This document shows positions 34,726 to 44,540 of a DNA stretch of 64,000 nt, one piece after another (position 1 is the stretch's first letter; each line of letters opens with the position of its first letter). Both the position numbers and the translations under genes were made by a program. Where the stretch lies: contig NZ_JBHEQA010000001.1 in NCBI RefSeq assembly GCF_043678055.1, positions 1,302,001 through 1,366,000 on the forward strand. The letters are read 5' to 3'. Below the pieces are notes generated by a model. That model was not told where the DNA came from and did no database searches. It was given only the letters and a program-made list of their open reading frames with translations. The stretch comes from Spongiimicrobium salis. GTDB lineage: Bacteria; Bacteroidota; Bacteroidia; Flavobacteriales; Flavobacteriaceae.

Positions 34726-36978
34726 ATGATTTATGTAAACCGAGACCATGTTCCCATTCCAGATTCTTTGCAGAAAATGGATTCAGGTGTAGAAGCGGAA
34801 ATTATTTCACGCTTGGAAGCTTCCAGTGGCTATACCCAAGCCCGTTTTAAGCGCAATTTCAGTTATCTGAGAAGAGCCCGTAAAAGCGCGGAAGAACTTT
34901 TTAATGGAAAATGCTGTTATTGCGAAACCAGGGTCTTTAAGCCCAATATTGAACATTTTAGACCTACATCCAGTGTCGTAGGTCTTAAAAATCAACAGAA
35001 TGAAGGCTATTATTGGTTAACCTATAAGTGGTTTAATCTGTACTTAAGCTGTGAAACTTGCAATAGAAACAAAGGCAATAATTTTCCCGTAATCGGAAAG
35101 CGCCTCACCCCGCCAAGCTTAGAATTGTATTATAATTATGAAGAACTTAGAGCCACTTTAGATCAAGAAGAGGCATTATTGATTGATCCCTGTAATCTTA
35201 AGGATCATACCGAACTGCATTTTCATTATGATGAGCAGGGCATCATGCGCGCCCTGACGGAAAAGGGGCAATACAGCTTGGATATTTTACAATTGAATCG
35301 GGGAGGGTTGTCCGAACGTCGGAAAGAATTGGCCGATTTCTTGAACAAAGGCTTGGCATCCATCAATTTTAAGGACGATCAGGAAGAAATACTCTATGGA
35401 ATATTGGAGACGCTACGGGAAAATCGCAGTTATTTAGCCCTGGCACGACAATTCATTGGAAGCTGGTTTGTGGAAAATGAAGGACTCCTTCATGATCGTT
35501 ACCCTCAAATCTATGGCGAGCTGCTGGATCAGTTATCCAATTACACCCCACCCATCATAGACTTCTCTTCGGAAACTTCGGATGCTTTAGAAAGTCCGAC
35601 GAACCTTGATCATGGGGCATCCAAAGAGAACGTTGTTCTAAAAGGGCCTTCGAGCCGTCCTCCTAAGGCCAAAAAAGCGTCCAAGAAGAAAAAACGACCT
35701 CCTATGGCGCAACGACCTTTCTATAATTTCATAGAATGGATTGATATTACAAATTTCAAGGCGATAACACATGCAAAATTGGCTATTCCCCAAGCTTCCG
35801 GACTAGAAGAAGGGGAAAATGGGATATTGTTGATTGGGGAGAACGGAGTTGGAAAAAGTACCATATTACAGGCCATTGCCTTGGTGATGATGGGTAATGA
35901 ACAACTGCAACAATTAAATTTGGGAGACCTTTCCAAACTTATCCGCAGAAATTCAGGAGCCAAAAAAGCTGTAATTCAGGCAAAATTTAATAATTCAGAA
36001 ACGCTTGTCACCTTAGAGATCACAAAATCAGAAATCCATTCTACAAACGATACCCTGGTGAAGCCCACCATTGGCATTGGTTCTATCCGGCGATTACCGG
36101 AGAAAGGGGAAGAGGTTACTTTTGAAGATGATCCTACCCGTATTATGGGCTTGTTCCGACACGACGTCATTTACCCTGAGATACAGCCTTGGTTGGGAGA
36201 TACGTCCTTGGTCAATAGACATCAGTTCAACGAAGCGGCCAAAGCCATCATTGATATGCTGATGATTCCCGAGGAATTCATTGGTGAAAAACGGCTCATG
36301 AACCGGAGGGACAAAAAAATAAAAATTAATGTGGGCAATGGTCCGGAATCCATTGAAGATATGTGTGATGGTCATAAATCGGTCATCGGATATGCCCTTT
36401 ACATCCTAAGATCGCTCTCTGAACATTGGAACAGTGCCATTAATGCAGAAGGCTTGGTCATTGTTGATGAAATTGGAAACCATTTACACCCTACCTGGAA
36501 AATCAAAGTAGTCTCCCTCTTGAGGAAAGTGTTTCCCCGTACCACTTTTATTATTAGCACCCATGACCCGCTGTGTTTACGCAGTGCCAGGCTTGGAGAA
36601 GTTTGGGTGATGAACAAAGAAGATGATGGCAAAAAAATCAATATCCTTCAAAAAGATGTTCCCATAGGTATGCCTTTGGAGAGCCTATTAACGGGCAGTT
36701 GGTTTTATATGGAGCATACTACGGATGAACATACAAGTAATCTCATCAAGGAACACAGCAAACAACTTTTCAGCACGGAGCCTGATGAAGGGCGCATTAA
36801 AGAGATTGAAAACGAATTGCGAGCGGGCATTATGCAAACCCCCTATGGAAATTCAAATTTGGATACTTTGTTCCATATGATGGACGAGGTTAAAAAAGAG
36901 GACAGCCTAGAAATCTCAGAAGATACTTCTCTAAGAGATGAACTAGCCAAGCGTTTACGTGAACAAATCAATTCCTAA
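34726..36978 (+). CDS. HNH nuclease fused to SMC/RecF-type ATPase (Septu-like)
   Basis: 750 residues. Residues about 60-116 form an HNH domain: C63-x-x-C66, E76-H77, N104, C109-x-x-C112-N-x-x-K116, close to the HNH style of PtuB. A linker with a basic run (KAKKASKKKKRPP) follows. From about residue 340 an ABC-type ATPase begins: ITNFKAI, Walker A GENGVGKST (371-379), a helical middle, Walker B LVIVDE (Asp581, Glu582) and STHD (611-614). This layout is typical of PtuA- and OLD-like defence ATPases, but no Toprim domain is present. An ATP-controlled DNA nuclease in antiphage defence is inferred. Middle gene of the operon. Confidence 0.82.
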   Translation: MIYVNRDHVPIPDSLQKMDSGVEAEIISRLEASSGYTQARFKRNFSYLRRARKSAEELFNGKCCYCETRVFKPNIEHFRPTSSVVGLKNQQNEGYYWLTYKWFNLYLSCETCNRNKGNNFPVIGKRLTPPSLELYYNYEELRATLDQEEALLIDPCNLKDHTELHFHYDEQGIMRALTEKGQYSLDILQLNRGGLSERRKELADFLNKGLASINFKDDQEEILYGILETLRENRSYLALARQFIGSWFVENEGLLHDRYPQIYGELLDQLSNYTPPIIDFSSETSDALESPTNLDHGASKENVVLKGPSSRPPKAKKASKKKKRPPMAQRPFYNFIEWIDITNFKAITHAKLAIPQASGLEEGENGILLIGENGVGKSTILQAIALVMMGNEQLQQLNLGDLSKLIRRNSGAKKAVIQAKFNNSETLVTLEITKSEIHSTNDTLVKPTIGIGSIRRLPEKGEEVTFEDDPTRIMGLFRHDVIYPEIQPWLGDTSLVNRHQFNEAAKAIIDMLMIPEEFIGEKRLMNRRDKKIKINVGNGPESIEDMCDGHKSVIGYALYILRSLSEHWNSAINAEGLVIVDEIGNHLHPTWKIKVVSLLRKVFPRTTFIISTHDPLCLRSARLGEVWVMNKEDDGKKINILQKDVPIGMPLESLLTGSWFYMEHTTDEHTSNLIKEHSKQLFSTEPDEGRIKEIENELRAGIMQTPYGNSNLDTLFHMMDEVKKEDSLEISEDTSLRDELAKRLREQINS

Positions 36979-36984
36979 AACAAT

Positions 36985-37941
36985 ATGATTCCATTTGAAC
37001 GACCACTACCTCCTGAAGGATTCAACGAAAAGAGTAAGGAGCATCTTGAAGCTCTAGGAGATCCCAAACCTAAAAGCGAGGGTTGGCCTAAATTCAAGGA
37101 TTCCTTTTGGCAAAAGTTAAAGCCCCACTTTGTAAGGGCCCAACACGATAAATGCGGCTATTGCGAAGTTTCCATTTCCGGTCATGGAGATGTAGAGCAT
37201 TACCGGCCCAAAAAAGGCATCCAAAAGCTAATGGCTGAACGAAACGAATTTCCGGACAGCAAGAGAATAGATAGCAAGACGGCAGGTAAGGTACGACCAC
37301 AGATTACAGAACATGGCTATTGGTGGCTGGCCTACGACTGGGAAAATTACCTGCTTTCCTGCGATATTTGCAACCAATCGTATAAAAATGCTCTTTTCCC
37401 GGTGGCGCACCCAAGAGCAACTCGAATGGATTCAGAATTTAACGTTCAAAATCCCAAACAAAATGATATCCATAGGGAAAAACCACTACTTATAAACCCT
37501 TATGAAAAAGATTTTGACCCTTGTAATTATTTTGAATTTACCGTGGAAGGTTTTATTAAACCTAGAAAAAAAGGTCCGGACCAGCAAGTAGATCCACGTG
37601 CCCTCGCCACAATTAAAGTATGTGGCTTACATCGTACCAGCTTGGTTCGGAAAAGGGCTCGGAGAGCAATGAAAATTAGAGCTAAATCTTTAGACCTCCT
37701 CAAAACAGTACTCACTCCGGACAAGTCCGAACAGGAATCACTAGCAACAGATATCTTTTTTGAGGGTCATGAAATCAGTCCTTTTGCTGGTATGGTCCGT
37801 GTAATATTTACACAAACTACTACTTTGGAATGGTCCGAATTGGAACGATTACTGGTGAAGAATGGATGGATGCAGACCGTTGATACATGGGTCCAGAATG
37901 TACTCCAAGTACAAAATAATCGATCGATCAATGGTTCGTAA
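36985..37941 (+). CDS. HNH nuclease (PtuB-like)
   Basis: 318 residues. HNH motif: C57-G-Y-C60, the VEHYRPK segment with E71-H72, then N121 and C126-D-I-C129-N130-Q-S-Y-K134. The spacing between the zinc pairs is longer than in the fused HNH domain of the preceding gene, and the two copies differ enough that they are not a recent duplication. Begins 6 bp after the ATPase gene, so the two are translated from one message. With the ATPase it resembles the PtuA-PtuB Septu pair; the DNA-cutting role is inferred from the motif. Confidence 0.8.
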   Translation: MIPFERPLPPEGFNEKSKEHLEALGDPKPKSEGWPKFKDSFWQKLKPHFVRAQHDKCGYCEVSISGHGDVEHYRPKKGIQKLMAERNEFPDSKRIDSKTAGKVRPQITEHGYWWLAYDWENYLLSCDICNQSYKNALFPVAHPRATRMDSEFNVQNPKQNDIHREKPLLINPYEKDFDPCNYFEFTVEGFIKPRKKGPDQQVDPRALATIKVCGLHRTSLVRKRARRAMKIRAKSLDLLKTVLTPDKSEQESLATDIFFEGHEISPFAGMVRVIFTQTTTLEWSELERLLVKNGWMQTVDTWVQNVLQVQNNRSINGS

Positions 37942-38036
37942 CCTGTATTCTATCTCCTGGTTTCATATGAATTTAACGTATTTTTAATCGTCAATCTCTT
38001 AGATCTGCACTATCATTGTGCTCTAAAAGAATTTGC

Positions 38037-38726
38037 ATGGAAAAAGAAGTGATCAAAGTAGATATTGTATCCGATGTGGCTTGCCCATGGTGTTATATTG
38101 GGAAACGAAGAATGGAAAAGGCCTTAAAAGATTGGAAAGGAGCCCCTGTTGAGGTTACCTGGCATCCTTTTCAGTTAGATCCAACCATTCCCACTGAAGG
38201 CCTGGACAGAAACACCTATCTTACCAATAAATTTGGGGATTTGGAACGCACTTATGAAATGACGGATCGGATTACGGCCGTTGGGCAAGAAGAAGGAATC
38301 CGTTTCAATTTTGGCGACCAATGGTTGGCCGTAAATACACTTCCTTTGCACCAATTGCTCCATGTTGCCGGAGAAGAAGGTTTTAAAGACGCTTTAAAAG
38401 AGCGTTTTTTAAAGGCCTATTTTGATGAGAATCTTCATTTGAACCAATCTGAAGTATTGGCCAAGATCATGGAAGAATTTGGCTGGAGTGCCGAAAAGAC
38501 AGCAAAGGTCATTGCCGATGATGAGATCGCTTATGCCGTGAAGCAGGAAATTGCCCATTATCAGCAGCGGGGCGTTTCAGGGGTTCCCTTTTTTATCATC
38601 AACGATAAATATGGTATTAGCGGGGCACAGCCCAGTAGCGTATTCTTAGAAGCATTTGCTTCGGTTTCTCCCATAACTGCTGCTCAGGAGGCCCCTCAGT
38701 GCGATGTGGACACTGGAGAATGCTAG
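38037..38726 (+). CDS. DsbA-family/FrnE-like oxidoreductase
   Basis: 229 residues from the ATG at 38037; the TTG at 38016 is rejected. DIVSDVACPWCYIGKRRMEK holds the CPWC redox motif of the FrnE subgroup, and the thioredoxin-fold cis-Pro region is RGVSGVPFFIINDKYGISGA. No signal peptide, so it acts in the cytoplasm, unlike true DsbA. FrnE relatives are disulfide oxidoreductases or isomerases linked to oxidative stress. The C-terminus has an additional CDVDTGEC cysteine pair. It stands alone, 95 bp after the HNH operon. Confidence 0.88.
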   Translation: MEKEVIKVDIVSDVACPWCYIGKRRMEKALKDWKGAPVEVTWHPFQLDPTIPTEGLDRNTYLTNKFGDLERTYEMTDRITAVGQEEGIRFNFGDQWLAVNTLPLHQLLHVAGEEGFKDALKERFLKAYFDENLHLNQSEVLAKIMEEFGWSAEKTAKVIADDEIAYAVKQEIAHYQQRGVSGVPFFIINDKYGISGAQPSSVFLEAFASVSPITAAQEAPQCDVDTGEC

Positions 38727-38803
38727 GATAGTACGTTTTGTGTAAATTTTAACGATTTCATTCGCAGCGTATTACGACTAAGTCAATCTAGAAGTAAAAG
38801 CTC

Positions 38804-39307
38804 ATGAAGAAATTAGCAATCCTTATCGCCTTTTTTGTCATCACTATAGGTTGTAGTGATGACAATAGTGTTCTTGGGAGTACAACGCCCGAAAGCACGC
38901 TTTTGGAGTTTTCCCAAAATGCGGCCATTATCGTAAGTCCACAATCCAACGATTTGGTTTTTGTCAATGTGGAAGCCGGGGAGCGACTCGTATTTGAGTA
39001 TTTCTTTGTGGCCGAACAGGAAGATCTTATTGCGGATGACGAATATGGGGAACGTATTCTTTTTGAAGTAGATCCCAACCTTAGCTCCTTTTCTTTTTCT
39101 GATGCCGAACTCGCTACACTACGTCCATTTTTTAATCGTTTTTGCTTCTGTGAAACTATTGGGAGTCTTTTGATTTCTTCAGGAACAATTTCCGGAACAC
39201 AGGTGAATGCCACCGCTTGGGATATTGACGTGGATTTGCGCTTTGATCTCGATGGTACTGAAGTTAGCAGAAGCATTTCTGGAAGGTTTCAGTTAAAAAC
39301 CCCTTAA
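38804..39307 (+). CDS. lipoprotein of unknown function
   Basis: 167 residues; signal peptide with lipobox ITIGC followed by SDDN, the acidic motif used for surface export of lipoproteins in Bacteroidota. The mature part is beta-rich and contains an FCFCE cysteine pair. No family recognised. Confidence 0.7.
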   Translation: MKKLAILIAFFVITIGCSDDNSVLGSTTPESTLLEFSQNAAIIVSPQSNDLVFVNVEAGERLVFEYFFVAEQEDLIADDEYGERILFEVDPNLSSFSFSDAELATLRPFFNRFCFCETIGSLLISSGTISGTQVNATAWDIDVDLRFDLDGTEVSRSISGRFQLKTP

Positions 39308-39424
39308 GCAATAGCGTCTTAGAAAACCTATAGGTTTTAGTTAATTTTCTATTTTTACACTGCCCTGGATGTAACAAAACTACATTTTAAGCTACCCATA
39401 AGTATATCTAAAGCACTGAAAGTC

Positions 39425-39691
39425 ATGGGAGGAGGTAGTATAGCAGGAGCCATTCAAAGCTTAAAAATGAATCGCGCATTGATCAATAAACGGAAAATCC
39501 GTACAAAAAGCGATGTCATTGGCCAAACCTCCAAAACACAACTTGACGTTAAGGAAACTACGCCTAGGGATATGAAAAATATTCGCAAAAAAATCAAAAA
39601 ATACAAACAAAAGGAACGTAGAATTACTGCTATTTCCTGGGTGATTACGGTAATTATTATATACCTGCTCTGTCTTTGGATCATCACCTAG
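39425..39691 (+). CDS. small tail-anchored membrane protein of unknown function
   Basis: 88 residues. A glycine-rich start (MGGGSIAGAIQSLKMNR), a strongly basic middle (KNIRKKIKKYKQKERR) and one C-terminal membrane helix of about 20 residues. This layout is common in flavobacterial genomes, but no function is known to me. It is separated by 35 bp from the EcsC-like gene and may be co-transcribed with it. Confidence 0.65.
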   Translation: MGGGSIAGAIQSLKMNRALINKRKIRTKSDVIGQTSKTQLDVKETTPRDMKNIRKKIKKYKQKERRITAISWVITVIIIYLLCLWIIT

Positions 39692-39726
39692 ATTGCCATC
39701 ACCCTCATTAAATTTATAAAGAACCC

Positions 39727-40536
39727 ATGCATACTGAAATTCAGATCAAAAAAACCTTATCGAACGAAGATTTCGCCACCTTAAAGCAAGCCAAACAACA
39801 TATGGAACAGCTAGGCTGGGCCATGCAAGGTCTTAATAAAGTGGGGAATGCTATTGAAAGTCGTATTGCTCTCTTGCCTAAAAAACAGCAAGATTGGCTT
39901 CAGAAAACCACCTATAAAGTGTTGCATACCGTGGTAAAAAGCAATTTGATTTCCATGAAGGCCCACAAACAAAACACAACTCCTTGGAACAAAACCTACA
40001 AAGCCCTAGTTACTTCATCGGGAATGTTGGGAGGAGCTTTGGGAGCAACAGCTTTTGCCGCCGACCTTACTTTGACCACAAAACTAATGATGCGATCAAT
40101 CATGGATATTGCTCGTAATCAAGGGGAAGACCTCAGCACCTTGGACACCCAATTGGCCTGTCTCCAAGTATTCGCTCTGGGAGGCACTTCCAAGCACGAT
40201 GATAGTATTGAAACGGGTTATTACGCTTCAAAAATTGCTGTCAGCACTACAATCAAAGGGTCTACAGCTTACGCCCTTGAAGGGTTTTTCGCAGGGAGTA
40301 CCAACCCCATACTACAACTGATTGCAGCCGTAGCTTCCCGTTTTAGTATTCAGGTTTCCGAAAAATTTGTTTCCCAAGCAGTGCCTTTGCTCGGGGCGGC
40401 CGGGGGTGCCGGAATCAATCTGGCCTTTATGAACCATTTTCAACGCATGGCACAGGCACATTTTAGTATTCGTAGATTGGAGCGGAAATATGGGGAAGCC
40501 CTTGTAAAAACTTCGTATAAATCCATTGAAATATAA
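39727..40536 (+). CDS. EcsC-family protein
   Basis: 269 residues. The central region SSGMLGGALGATAFAADLTL followed by TTKLMMRSIMDIARNQGED, then LACLQVFALGGTSKHDD, matches the EcsC family, which has glycine/alanine-rich amphipathic or membrane-embedded helices. EcsC-family proteins are associated with membranes and with stress or secretion effects in other bacteria, but the reaction is unknown. No signal peptide. Confidence 0.8.
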   Translation: MHTEIQIKKTLSNEDFATLKQAKQHMEQLGWAMQGLNKVGNAIESRIALLPKKQQDWLQKTTYKVLHTVVKSNLISMKAHKQNTTPWNKTYKALVTSSGMLGGALGATAFAADLTLTTKLMMRSIMDIARNQGEDLSTLDTQLACLQVFALGGTSKHDDSIETGYYASKIAVSTTIKGSTAYALEGFFAGSTNPILQLIAAVASRFSIQVSEKFVSQAVPLLGAAGGAGINLAFMNHFQRMAQAHFSIRRLERKYGEALVKTSYKSIEI

Positions 40537-40735
40537 AATGCTTAAGGTTTTTTGAGTTCTTTTAGCATTTGCTCAATTCCAAAGCGGAAATCAAGCCTAT
40601 TTATACGACTCTCATTTTAAAACGATTCAAAACTATTTTTTGTGACCAAAAAAGAAGAATTATAGCCTACATTTACTTCAAGAATATCGAAACCCGTTTA
40701 TTCATAAGCGCTTTTAAATCTTAAGAAACAATACG

Positions 40736-41575
40736 ATGAAATTAAAATCAAAGCTCCTAGTACTATTGTGCCTATGCAGTAGCGCTGTCTTTTCTCAGGG
40801 GGTATCCCTCAAAAGTGGCACTTTCAACAGGGAAAAAGACCTACTGCTGCTACAATATGACTGTAAAACAGATGTAGATGATCTTCATTCGGTGGCCGCC
40901 GCGGCATTATTGCTATCCCATCCCGATTTTTCAAGCATCAAATACCATGCTGTTGCCGGCACCTATGGAACCCAAGGTGGACTATATGTTCCCCCAAATG
41001 ATCTTTTTCAATTGGCTTTTGAAGATCAATGGACCGATGCCCATAAGGATTTTGAAGCTGCCGTAGAAAAAGTAAAAACCATAGCCATACAAACTTTGAC
41101 CAAAAATGGAGAGGTATGGATCGCCGAGGCAGGGCAATCCAATTTCTCTGCGGCCCTTGTAAAGGCAATCCAGAATAGATTGCCCCAAGAAAAGCTTTCA
41201 AAAAGGATTCATGTGATACAGCATAGCGATTGGAATGAAAAAGTAACGGCTCAAAATGATCTGGATTATATAAGGACGCATACCGATTATCTGAAAATTC
41301 CTGATGGCAATGCTGAAGGCAATGGCACTCCTGGTTTTCGTTCTGCGGCCGCTGTTGACTGGAAACGCAAAATCACGGATTCCAAATTGGTCAAGATTTG
41401 GCAATTGGCTATTGATCTGGGGCTTCAATACAATGGAAAAGAAGGACGCTATAACAACAAGGCCATTATGCGCGGAGGATTGGATTTTTCGGACTTTTCA
41501 GAGCTGTGTTGGATTTTTGGCATGCAAGACATTAAAGATGCCGAACATTTCTTTGATCTTTTTTCTATGGAGTAG
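40736..41575 (+). CDS. secreted protein, possibly nucleoside-hydrolase-like
   Basis: 279 residues; signal peptide ends around FSQ near residue 22. The early LLLLQYDCKTDVDDLHSVAA segment resembles the Asp cluster with which inosine-uridine nucleoside hydrolases bind calcium (DxDxxDD), here as DCKTDVDD. The typical C-terminal histidine-aspartate pair cannot be confirmed, so activity is uncertain. Likely periplasmic. Confidence 0.6.
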   Translation: MKLKSKLLVLLCLCSSAVFSQGVSLKSGTFNREKDLLLLQYDCKTDVDDLHSVAAAALLLSHPDFSSIKYHAVAGTYGTQGGLYVPPNDLFQLAFEDQWTDAHKDFEAAVEKVKTIAIQTLTKNGEVWIAEAGQSNFSAALVKAIQNRLPQEKLSKRIHVIQHSDWNEKVTAQNDLDYIRTHTDYLKIPDGNAEGNGTPGFRSAAAVDWKRKITDSKLVKIWQLAIDLGLQYNGKEGRYNNKAIMRGGLDFSDFSELCWIFGMQDIKDAEHFFDLFSME

Positions 41576-41590
41576 GGCTTCCTCTCACCT

Positions 41591-42967
41591 TTAGGACAAT
41601 TCCCGTTGCATTTCCCGCTTCAAATAATACCCCGTAACAAGGGTAGCCAACACATCGGATATCGGAAAAGAAAGCCACACCCCCAGTTCTCCCCAAAATA
41701 GCGGTAGTAGTAACACTAGGGGAATAAAAAAGAATCCTTGCCGTGTTAAGGTGAGCAACAAAGCCGGAATGGCTTTACCAATAGCCTGAAAATAGGCAGC
41801 TCCTATCAATTGAATGGCAATAATGGGTGTCGCAGCAAAAACCCATCGCATGGCATTGGGAGTATGCTCCAATACAAAGGCATTGGTCAAGATATCTTGT
41901 TGGGGCAAATCTGTCCTATCACTTAAAAACAGATGGGTAATAGCTTCGGGAAATAACATCAGTCCCACAAAAACTATGGCGGCCAATAGGGCGGCGTATT
42001 TAATGGCCGTGATAATGGATTCCCGAACGCGCGGGTATTTTTTCGCCCCATAATTAAATCCGGCTATGGGCAAAAAGCCCTGGGTAATCCCAAAAACGGG
42101 AAACAAGGCAAACATAAGCATCCTTCCTATAATGGCATATACGGCTAGCATGGCCTCACCTCCCAATGAAAATAGAATATTGTTCATCAATAAATACGTA
42201 ATGCTAACCACGGCCTGTCTTGCCAATGTCACCACTCCCAAAGCTCCAATTTCCTTTAAGATCGACCCTTCCAATCTAAAATCGGACATCCGAAGTTTAA
42301 GTTCGGAATTTTTGGATATAAAGAAATAGAACACATAGGCCGCACATAATAAATAGCCACCTGTTGTGGCCCATGCTGCTCCGGCCATCCCCCAATCAAA
42401 AACATAGATAAAAAGATAGTCCATAAACAGATTTCCCACGGAGGGAATAATCATGGCGGTCATGGCGAATTTTGGCTTTCCCTCGGCCCGAATTACCGTA
42501 TTTCCCATCATACACAAGGCTAGAAAGGGTACGCCGTACATTACAATGGTGTAATAGATTTTAGCAGGTGTAAAAACTGCTCCTTTTCCACCAAAGGCAG
42601 GAATAAGGGTATCTACATAATACAACCCTAAAACCACCATAACTATGGTCATAAGAAGGGTAAGGCTGATCTGATTTCCAAAGGTTTTTAGTGCCTTTGT
42701 CTTATTATTGGCGCCCAAAGCCCTGGAGATAATACTAGAGCCTCCTATTCCTATGGCCATACCAAGGGCCGCGATAAAAAAGGATACAGGAAGTACCACA
42801 TTGATGGAAGCAATGGCAATGGATCCAATCCAGTTTCCCACAAAAATAGAATCCACCAGTACATTTAAGGACATCACCAAAATTCCAATGGACGCAGGTA
42901 GGGCCTGCTTGACCAATAAAGCGCCAATAGGTTGACTTCCTAGTTGATCCGTGGTTGTTTTAGCCAT
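41591..42967 (-). CDS. MATE-family efflux transporter
   Basis: 458 residues and about 12 membrane helices, the MATE size. The N-terminal QALPASIGILVMSLNVLVDS and the repeated half near residue 240 (VVTLARQAVVSITYLLMNN) fit the two-bundle MATE architecture, and MAIGIGGSSIISRALGA is a family signature of the DinF/NorM-like group. It should export organic cations or drugs in exchange for sodium or protons. Stop lies 16 bp from the converging gene on the other strand, with no terminator seen between them. Confidence 0.9.
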   Translation of the reverse strand: MAKTTTDQLGSQPIGALLVKQALPASIGILVMSLNVLVDSIFVGNWIGSIAIASINVVLPVSFFIAALGMAIGIGGSSIISRALGANNKTKALKTFGNQISLTLLMTIVMVVLGLYYVDTLIPAFGGKGAVFTPAKIYYTIVMYGVPFLALCMMGNTVIRAEGKPKFAMTAMIIPSVGNLFMDYLFIYVFDWGMAGAAWATTGGYLLCAAYVFYFFISKNSELKLRMSDFRLEGSILKEIGALGVVTLARQAVVSITYLLMNNILFSLGGEAMLAVYAIIGRMLMFALFPVFGITQGFLPIAGFNYGAKKYPRVRESIITAIKYAALLAAIVFVGLMLFPEAITHLFLSDRTDLPQQDILTNAFVLEHTPNAMRWVFAATPIIAIQLIGAAYFQAIGKAIPALLLTLTRQGFFFIPLVLLLPLFWGELGVWLSFPISDVLATLVTGYYLKREMQRELS

Positions 42968-43047
42968 TGCAGAAAATCCGAGCTTGATTCACTTTGCAAT
43001 ATTAGTGACTTTAAACCGAAATGTGTAAGGTATTTGAAGCTAAAAAC

Positions 43048-44412
43048 CTACTCTACTTTTTTGCCTACGGGGTTTTGCCCTCCTTGATGTAAGGTAAGGC
43101 TTTCTATTTTACCCTCGCTGTCCGCATTGAAGGTAATACTAGCTTCTACCACTGTCAAGAAAAATTCGTTCTGAGCAGAAGGAAACACTTCAAATTTGGG
43201 CTGTCCCGTAGCTTGCAAAAAAAGTTTTTTACCTTCCTTGGTTACGGTAATACTAAAGGTTGGTGTCAATTCATATCTGCCCACATACTGCTCCAAAACG
43301 TTCTCAGATACTTCAACAATCTGTGGCACCACCTTCTTTTTAGGTGTTTTCAAGCTAAGGGCCGGATTCAAAAGTTTTAGTCCAATATCATCTATACTTT
43401 CATTGGAATTGCTCAATACCACAACTCCTTTTTGAGTACCCTTTAAAAAGCCGGCAAAAGTACGATAGCCCCCAGTACCTCCATTGTGCCAGATAATTTC
43501 CCCATTATTTGCATAATGCCATCCCAAGCCCATTTCAAAATTCTGAGTTTCATTTTTATAGGCAGGGGCGTGGCTCATGTTCATGGCTTCTTGCAAAGGA
43601 GAGTCTATTACGCCCATATTGGCTTGTATAAATTTTACCATATCCTGGGCAGTAGATCGAATTCCTCCTGCACCTGCCAAACTAACAATGTCCCAATTCT
43701 CTACCGCCACTCCTTCTGCATGTCCCAACGCAAGGCGTGCTTTCATTTCTTTGCTCAGCCTAAGTCCGGTATGTTCCATGCCATAGCCTCTATTAAAGTG
43801 TTCTGCAATGAGCTCTTCATAACTTTTACCACTGTGAAGTTCCAAAATATGCCCCAAAAGCCCCATTCCTACATTAGAGTATTCATAGGATGCCCCTACA
43901 TCTCGTGGCAATTCGTAATTGGATAAGAATTCATACAGTTGTGCTATTGTATAGTCCGCAAAGGGATTGTTGGGATTCGCCGGCGCAAAGTTATTGGGCA
44001 TTCTTGGCAGGCCAGAAGAATGCGTTGCCAAATCCTTTAGGGTAATTGCTTTCCCATTCCTACTGGGAACTTTCACGGTTTTGGGTAGATAAGCTGTTAG
44101 GGGATCGGTCAATTTCATTTTCCCTTGCAGAAGTTGATCGGATAACAATATGGTGGTAAATACCTTGGATATCGACCCTATCTCAAAAACCGCCTCTTCC
44201 GTTACGGGTTTTCCATTTTCTACGGCCGTTTTTCCATAACTAAAATAGGTAACTTCTTCTCCTTCGATAAGGCCAACAACAATACCCACATTGCGTTCGG
44301 TAGTTATCCGGGCTTTAATGTTTTCTTGTACATCTTGAGCAATTTCAGGGGCTTGTGCCCAACTTGCAAGTCCGCATAGGAACAAGCTAAGGCATAGTAT
44401 AATTTTTTTCAT
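43048..44412 (-). CDS. class C beta-lactamase-family serine hydrolase
   Basis: 454 residues from the ATG at 44412, giving a signal peptide (MKKIILCLSLFLCGLASWAQ). The active-site motifs are S80-I-S-K83, Y178-S-N180 and HNGG in WHNGGTGGY, matching the SxxK, YxN and HxG-type third motif of this fold. A C-terminal lipocalin-like or unknown domain of about 100 residues follows (SVTKEGKKLFLQATG-like strands). This family includes esterases, D-aminopeptidases and beta-lactamases, so resistance cannot be deduced. Periplasmic. Confidence 0.88.
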   Translation of the reverse strand: MKKIILCLSLFLCGLASWAQAPEIAQDVQENIKARITTERNVGIVVGLIEGEEVTYFSYGKTAVENGKPVTEEAVFEIGSISKVFTTILLSDQLLQGKMKLTDPLTAYLPKTVKVPSRNGKAITLKDLATHSSGLPRMPNNFAPANPNNPFADYTIAQLYEFLSNYELPRDVGASYEYSNVGMGLLGHILELHSGKSYEELIAEHFNRGYGMEHTGLRLSKEMKARLALGHAEGVAVENWDIVSLAGAGGIRSTAQDMVKFIQANMGVIDSPLQEAMNMSHAPAYKNETQNFEMGLGWHYANNGEIIWHNGGTGGYRTFAGFLKGTQKGVVVLSNSNESIDDIGLKLLNPALSLKTPKKKVVPQIVEVSENVLEQYVGRYELTPTFSITVTKEGKKLFLQATGQPKFEVFPSAQNEFFLTVVEASITFNADSEGKIESLTLHQGGQNPVGKKVE

Positions 44413-44540
44413 TTCATTACGGTTTTTAGCATGTATCACATTCATGTGACGCTATTTCTTTGAAAATGTAACCGTTATGCCCTTAAATTTTGAAATAAAA
44501 AAGATTTTTTTTTCTAAAACGACCCTTTTAGCACTTTTGT

